Source: Anagrus nilaparvatae
Lineage: Eukaryota > Arthropoda > Insecta > Hymenoptera > Mymaridae
Length of the DNA: 64,000 nucleotides
Reading direction: 5' to 3'
NCBI GenBank assembly: GCA_022575985.1
Contig: JAKSXM010000014.1
Span: forward strand, 15,314,001-15,378,000
Translations under genes and position numbers: made by a program
Shown: one piece after another, positions 59,147 through 64,000 of the stretch
Layout: the number at the start of each line of letters is the position of its first letter
Numbering within the stretch: the first letter of the stretch is position 1
Notes under the pieces: model-generated
Databases searched by the model: none
Told to the model about the DNA's origin: nothing
The model's input: the letters and a program-made list of their open reading frames with translations, nothing else

Positions 59147-60969
59147 ATGGCTAATTGCAGTAGTGTATCTTCTAGTAAGTTTAGAAACAGTAAAATAAGG
59201 TTTTCTGTGATATTTCCTACAGTTTTGATCGGATATCTGTTTTTGCCTTCATTTTCTCTGGGACATACAATTGTCAAGGAATCCACATTAAAGAAAGTGT
59301 TTGTAGTAAGTATACAAGGAAGTATACAGTAATTATTTTTTAAAAATAAAAAAACTTAGTTTTAATCAAAACAAGATGAGTCGTCATGAGTCGACAGTAT
59401 ATCATTTACCCGTATATACGGTTAATTTAAATACTGTGCCTGTATAATACTAGCCGTATATATGGTTTTCACTTTATGGGAGCCGTATTTTAGACACCCG
59501 CATAAATGGGTCAAAACTTTAGTCGACCGTATAAACGGATAATTCGTATACGGTATATCATTTACCCGCATATACGGTTTACACTTTATGAGAGCTGTAT
59601 TTAATACACATGTATACATACAAATCTTTAATCACCCGTTTTAATAACGAATAGTATATAATAAAATAATAATGATAAAAAACGGTGTACGGATCCGGTA
59701 TTTAGAAAACCGTATATACGGATTACTGGTATACTAGTCCCGTATTTCAGTCACCCGTATATCGGTTAACAATATACAGAACCTGTATTTTATGTATCCT
59801 TACAAATGGCTGAGAAAAGTTAAGATCCGTATATATGAATCAATGGTATACTATCTGTATGTATGGATCAAGGACATACGGGACCCGTATTTTAGGTATC
59901 CGTAAAAACGGCTGAGAGTTAAAAGTTGAGACCCGTATATATAGTGGTTCCGCATTTCAGTTATCCGTATATATATATACGGGTAAATGATATATGGGTC
60001 TCAACTTTTTTTAGCCGTTTGTAAGGATGCTTTAAATACGGATTCATTATTTGCTAAGCCGTATATACGAATTGAACATTATTTATTTTAAACAACCATA
60101 TTTTTAGTATTTATTCCAATTAATCTTCATTAATTTTTCTGAAAAAATGGCATTTATTTGATAATCTCAGCTATAATTTCAAAATATTAAAAAAAAACCC
60201 CTAATAAAGGGTAGTTTTTACTGTTTGTACTGTTTATATAGAGTGTTTTAGAAATTTCTGACAAAACGTAATCAGTTACACAAAAAACCCCCGGGTACCT
60301 ATTTTCATGAAAAATCAATTAATATTGCCTGAGATATTAAATATTTATTTATTTTTGGCCAAACAAATAGTTTGGCCAATTTTTACATCGTCTTGGACCT
60401 ACTCCCAGTAACCAAACTTGTTTACTCGAATACTTGACATCTTTCTTGAGAAATTTCAAAAAATTTCAAGTTGATCTGCTTTGTCTCTAATTACTGTTTC
60501 ATTTTACAAAAAATTTACCTCCTTTCCTGTACTTATGTAAAATTTTCCGAGAAATCAAAATTTTTTTTAATTGGTCATGTGATTTAACCGGAAATTTGAA
60601 ATTTGTAGAAAATAAACATTTAAAAGCTGCTGTTTTTTAATATACGAAGTTGTCAACACGCAATAACCCAGCAGTTTCTCTTTTTCATCAAAAAATTTTA
60701 AGTGTCAGAAGTATTTTGAGTCCTACTATTTAAACTTATTTATTGAATTTTTTATGCGGCAAAAAAAAATTATAAGGCAATATTATGAACGCCAAGACAA
60801 GGATTATAGAAGAAGATAGAAAGATAAATACAAAATAATCAAAATTTATCGATAAGATTTCTTTCTTATTAAGATTTTCCGGCATGGTCATAGAACACCT
60901 ACTGAAACATACAACAATGATCCACACAAAAATTATAATTGGCCTGGAGGTTGGGGTGTTTTAACAAAG
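59147..60969 (+). CDS. Second histidine acid phosphatase, first two coding exons
   Basis: Coding exons 59147-59305 (53 codons) and 60874-60969 (32 codons) have the same boundaries and phases as exons 1 and 2 of the minus-strand phosphatase at 38.3-43.0 kb. Exon 1 gives an N-terminal hydrophobic anchor (IRFSVIFPTVLIGYLFL) and ends STLKKVFV. Exon 2 reads IFRHGHRTPTETYNNDPHKN then YNWPGGWGVLTK, nearly identical to the other copy, with the active-site RHGHRTP intact. A donor, GTAATT, follows. No exon 3 was found in the remaining 3 kb, which is filled with transposon debris. The gene may continue past the window or be a truncated duplicate. Intron 1 carries the CCGTATATACGG cluster and part of a dispersed repeat. 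Confidence 0.85.
59395..60075. repeat. Cluster of CCGTATATACGG-type palindromes
   Basis: Within about 680 bp the 12-bp palindrome CCGTATATACGG or a close variant (CCGCATATACGG, CCGTATATATGG, CCGTATAAACGG) occurs many times in both orientations. It is often paired with CCGTATTT(T/C)A and TATCATTTACCCG. The spacing is irregular, unlike a simple tandem repeat. It lies in intron 1 of the second acid phosphatase. Confidence 0.8.
60553..60727. repeat. Dispersed repeat, inverted partner of 48650-48820
   Basis: This is the reverse-complement copy of the 48.7-kb segment (GGTCATGTGATTTAACCGGA, CAGCAGTTTCTCTTTTTCAT). It sits in the phosphatase intron about 150 bases before exon 2. Confidence 0.75.
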
Positions 60970-61359
60970 GTAATTATTTCAAATTTTTTCTTATATCACA
61001 TAACAAATTTTAAAATTAAGTTTGCTATCTTAAACACTAAGATACCAAGATCTTTCCCTATTCTGTAAATAAATGTACAAAATTACAGAACATCAGCCTA
61101 TGGCCGCTAATACTTATTAGTCTATTTTATGTAAATTACTGAATTACAGAATAGATGTTATATTTTTATATCGATAGTATAATTACAGGGGTTTTCGGGT
61201 ACGCTGAGCTCAAATTAGGTTATAAAATTCAGAAATTCCGAATAATTGAGCCCAAAACCGCAAAATTTAGTAAAAAAATATTATTTTTAAGAATTTTAAT
61301 TAATTTTTCTTGACTGTGGCACTAGGGTTTCAGGGACATGCTTGCCCCGATTTTATAAG
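60970..61359. other. Spacer after phosphatase 2 exon 2
   Basis: AT-rich intron or intergenic DNA. No exon 3 of the acid phosphatase (expected to begin LGMLQLYNLGKW-like) and no repeat ends were recognised. Confidence 0.5.
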
Positions 61360-61611
61360 TCACATTTCAGAATTCAGAATTTTTTCGATTTGAAGGCCAA
61401 GATTTTTGACAGTTCTAGGTAGCTGAATTTGGTTCCCTTCAAAGTAAAAAGAATAAATAATTTCATACAAACAAGAGGATTTTTTTCCAAAGATAATTTG
61501 CTTTGCCTTTTTTATATTGACTTTGAAATTGTTGGCAGAACCCCTATGCCAAAAATCTTTGATCTGCACAGATCTGTAATTTTCATTTTTCAGATCTGTA
61601 CAAAACTGCAA
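61360..61611 (-). pseudogene. Fragment of a LINE reverse transcriptase
   Basis: The 83-residue frame contains NFKVNIKKAKQIIFGKK followed about 25 residues later by RTVKNLGLQIEKILN. This order (an N-x-K-K-x-K segment, then the K-x-LG-I-x-x-x-L motif) matches the C-terminal part of the reverse transcriptase domain of jockey/R1-like non-LTR elements. The YxDD active-site region is absent. It is a short relic with no flanking coding sequence. Confidence 0.55.
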
Positions 61612-61879
61612 TCCGGCATTTGTTTTTTGGTGTGAGCTCGTTTACATTTAAGCCTAAAAAATATTTAAATAAAGGAAGTATGTAAAATTTCCGAATTTTT
61701 CCTTATTTAAATCATTCGGAGGCACTTAGAGCGGAAAAATTCAAAAAACTGAAAAAAATGAGAAAAATTGAGGAAATTTCACGATTTTTCGATTATCACA
61801 GGCCCACAAAAAAAAAAGTCAAAACCCAGAAGGTAGAACTGACTAACTTTACGTTTTTTGGTGTTCTAAATCCAAATTT

Positions 61880-62480
61880 TCCATCAAAAATTCGATTTGA
61901 TTGTCCAGTTCCCCCCCAGCACCAACCAGTACCCCCCCGGGGGAGTTAAAAATAAGTTTTTTATAAAAATTTAAAATAAGTGCATATTTTTAGATATTTT
62001 GGTGTAAAATTACTAAAAACATTTATGCAAACTGTTTTCGAACTCCATATTAGCCCCTAAAGCACCCCTAGTATCAGTAACTAGACCCCCTAGGGGTCAA
62101 AAACTGATTTTAGTAAAAAATGAAAACTAATGTAAATTCTTTGGTCTTTTTTGTAGGAAAACTAAAAATATTTATGCAATTATTTGTCAACTCCCGGTGA
62201 ACCCCTGAAATACCCCTAGTATCGGTTACCATACCCCCAAGGGGTCAGAAACTGATTTTTAGTAAAAAATTGAAATTAGTGCATATTCTTTGGTATTTTG
62301 GTGTAGAAAAATTTCAATCATTTATGCAAACGTCGTATGAGCCCATAGACCTCACCCACTCGATGTTGGTCACCACTCTTCTAGGGGTCAAATACTGGTT
62401 TTTTGTAAGATTTCAATTTTAATGCATATTTCTACCTATTTCGGAGTATGTAATAAAAAAATATTTATGAGAAATATTTT
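61880..62480. repeat. Short tandem repeat of about 150 bp (four diverged copies)
   Basis: ATTTATGCAA, ACCCCTAGTATC(A/G)GT and AGGGGTCA(A/G)A(A/T)ACTG recur together near 62020, 62165 and 62320. A partial copy begins at about 61900 (AGTACCCCCCCGGGGGAGTT). Divergence between copies is considerable. No coding content. Confidence 0.65.
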
Positions 62481-62594
62481 AAATACTCATTTCAGGCACA
62501 AATCCAATTCTAGCTCATTTGTAAGATGGTGAAAAATTCGTGCTTTATAAAAATATTATATAAATTGCAAAGTATTTGGACATTTGGTATTTAT

Positions 62595-63830
62595 TTACGA
62601 CAAATTTTTATGATGACGTACTCTCTTACTTTTAAATGATCTTCTAAGTTTACAAGGGGCTTTTCTTTTCAATTTTTTTTCTTGTTTTACATTTTCTTCT
62701 TCGTCGCTGTCTTCTGATAAATCTCTTTTTAAACTCCAACAATAGTCAGCCAACATTCTTTCATCCCACCTACCTTGATATCGCTTTTCAATTACCTTAA
62801 TGTCCTGGTGGAATCTTTCACCCTGTTCTTCACTGTAGTCGCCTAAATTGCTCGGGAAATAATCTACATGTGTTTCAAGATAGTGCAGTTTTACATTCAT
62901 TAGGCATCCAAGCTCTATAATTTTCAAGCAACTTTTTTATTTCCTCTTTGTAATTGTCACTTTTGTGATTATCTAAAAAATTTTCAGATACAAATTCGCA
63001 ACTAGCCCAAGCATTTTTCTCTTTACTTTCCTTGCATTTTATGAACTCAGTGTCTCGAAAAAGTTTGCGAATTTCAGGACCATCAAAAACACCTGCTTTA
63101 ATCTTAGCGTCTGTTTTTTTCGGGAATTTTTGCTGTATATACTTATATGCTTTACTCACTTTTCTATCTAATGCTCTGACAAACTGCTTCATTAAACCAA
63201 GTTTTAAGTGGAGAGGAGGGAGAAGCACATTCTGAGGTTGTACTAAGGGTTCATGGATAATGTTTGTTGTACCTAGAGTTAAGGAACTTCGAACAGGCCA
63301 TTCCTTATTTATATAATGATTCTGGCGTTCGCGACTGTCAAACATACACAAAAAGCATGAATACTTAGTAAAACCTGCTTGTTGCCCTAACAAGATAGAC
63401 ATTATTTTCAAATCCCCGCAAATTTTCCAATTGTGATCCTTATACTTTATTTTTTCAAGAATAAATTTCATTGTTTCATATTCTTCTGACATATTAACAG
63501 AATGGGCTATTGGTATTAAAACTAGTACATTGGTATTATGTAAGAGGACAGCCTTTAGACTGCGTAAGGAAGAGTCAATAAAAAGTCTCCATTCTTCACT
63601 TTTATAAATATCGGGCTCAAAGCTGTTAATAAGACCTTTGATATCTGTGCAATGCACGAGAGTCTCTTCTTTTTTAAAAAAAGGTAGAAACTCTTTGTCT
63701 CGATTTCGATAGTAGGAACTTGATGTATCTTTTGTCGTAAGTCCATCATGTTTCATTTCTGATGCAAGATATTCTGCAGCATCTTTAGGTTATACTAAGT
63801 TTCTGACAATGTCATTTTGCTTGATTCCAT
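62595..63830 (-). pseudogene. Broken transposon-type gene (GLINSF...LPPLHLKLGLMK family)
   Basis: The protein begins in the window as GIKQNDIVRNLV, then an in-frame TAA (about 63793), then PKDAAEYLASEMKHDGL and a long frame with VHCTDIKGLINSFEPDIYKS, CGDLKIMSILLGQQAGFTKY, CFLCMFDSRERQNHY and LPPLHLKLGLMKQFVRAL. Near 62915 a one-base frameshift occurs. Coding continues in the next frame with MNVKLHYLETHVDYFPSNLG, EEQGERFHQDIKVIEKRYQG and RWDERMLADYCW, then a basic tail and the stop at 62595. The family recurs in aphids, hydra and other animals, and I regard it as transposon-derived; I do not know its superfamily. The stop and the frameshift show this copy is dead. Its 5' part is cut by a poly(A)-ended insertion at 63838. 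Confidence 0.75.
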
Positions 63831-63837
63831 GGTCTTA

Positions 63838-64000
63838 TTTTTTTTTTTGCGTAGGAAGTGGAGAAATGCATTACGCATACTGATCAGCATCCGAACTGAC
63901 AGTTATGTGGGACTCGACCTACCTTGCCTATACCCACTAAAACTCCACTCCCTTCCTACCTTATGCGAGCCTATCCCGGGACCGTTTTCACATTACTTCA
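63838..64000 (-). mobile_element. Probable LINE 3' end with poly(A), minus strand
   Basis: Read on the minus strand, the GC-richer sequence (TAGGTCGAGTCCCACATAAC, CATTTCTCCACTTCCTACGC) runs into an A-tract at about 63838-63849, then abuts the broken gene. A 3' UTR ending in poly(A) fits a non-LTR retrotransposon; no reverse transcriptase is visible before the window ends. Confidence 0.45.

Overview
The window is AT-rich eukaryotic nuclear DNA, with spliced genes, GT-AG introns and many short transposable elements. The gene set (an SLC6 nutrient amino acid transporter, the MAP kinase-like kinase nemo/NLK, FRA10AC1, CFDP1/BCNT and histidine acid phosphatases) points to an insect. A parasitoid wasp is my guess from the base composition, the repeat style and the acid-phosphatase duplication; the sequence does not prove it. 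No rRNA, tRNA, CRISPR or bacterial operon was seen.

Layout. 0-4.7 kb: the 3' part of an SLC6 transporter (+). 4.7-20.5 kb: no host gene; mostly satellite DNA. A roughly 115-bp satellite passes into a 45-bp satellite, and the array is bracketed by inverted repeats about 8 kb apart. Several MITE-like elements follow. 20.5-24.4 kb: a compact gene island with an intronless nemo-like kinase (-), then FRA10AC1 and CFDP1 head to tail (+), possibly sharing a leader exon or one transcript. 27.4-34.8 kb: a single uninterrupted reading frame of 2455 codons (-). It encodes an unusual protein with two HEPN-like R-X4-H motifs, about 29 ankyrin repeats, a kinesin-light-chain-type TPR block and a second ankyrin block. 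38.3-43.0 kb: a complete seven-exon histidine acid phosphatase gene (-). 43-59 kb: nested fold-back elements. The largest is a 7.8-kb inverted-repeat element with 150-bp tandem arrays in its arms, carrying a gene for a PIN/FEN-like plus CXC-type cysteine-rich protein. 59.1-61 kb: the first two coding exons of a second, divergently oriented acid phosphatase (+). 61-64 kb: a decayed LINE piece, a short tandem repeat, a broken transposon-type gene (-) and what looks like a LINE 3' end.

The host genes are unrelated in function: membrane nutrient uptake, Wnt/Notch-linked kinase signalling, spliceosome-associated and chromatin-remodelling factors, and phosphatases. The two most unusual items are the giant HEPN-ANK-TPR-ANK gene, which looks foreign or at least atypical for an insect, and the 7.8-kb element with its PIN-CXC protein. 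A smaller relative with the same termini appears near 36.3 kb.
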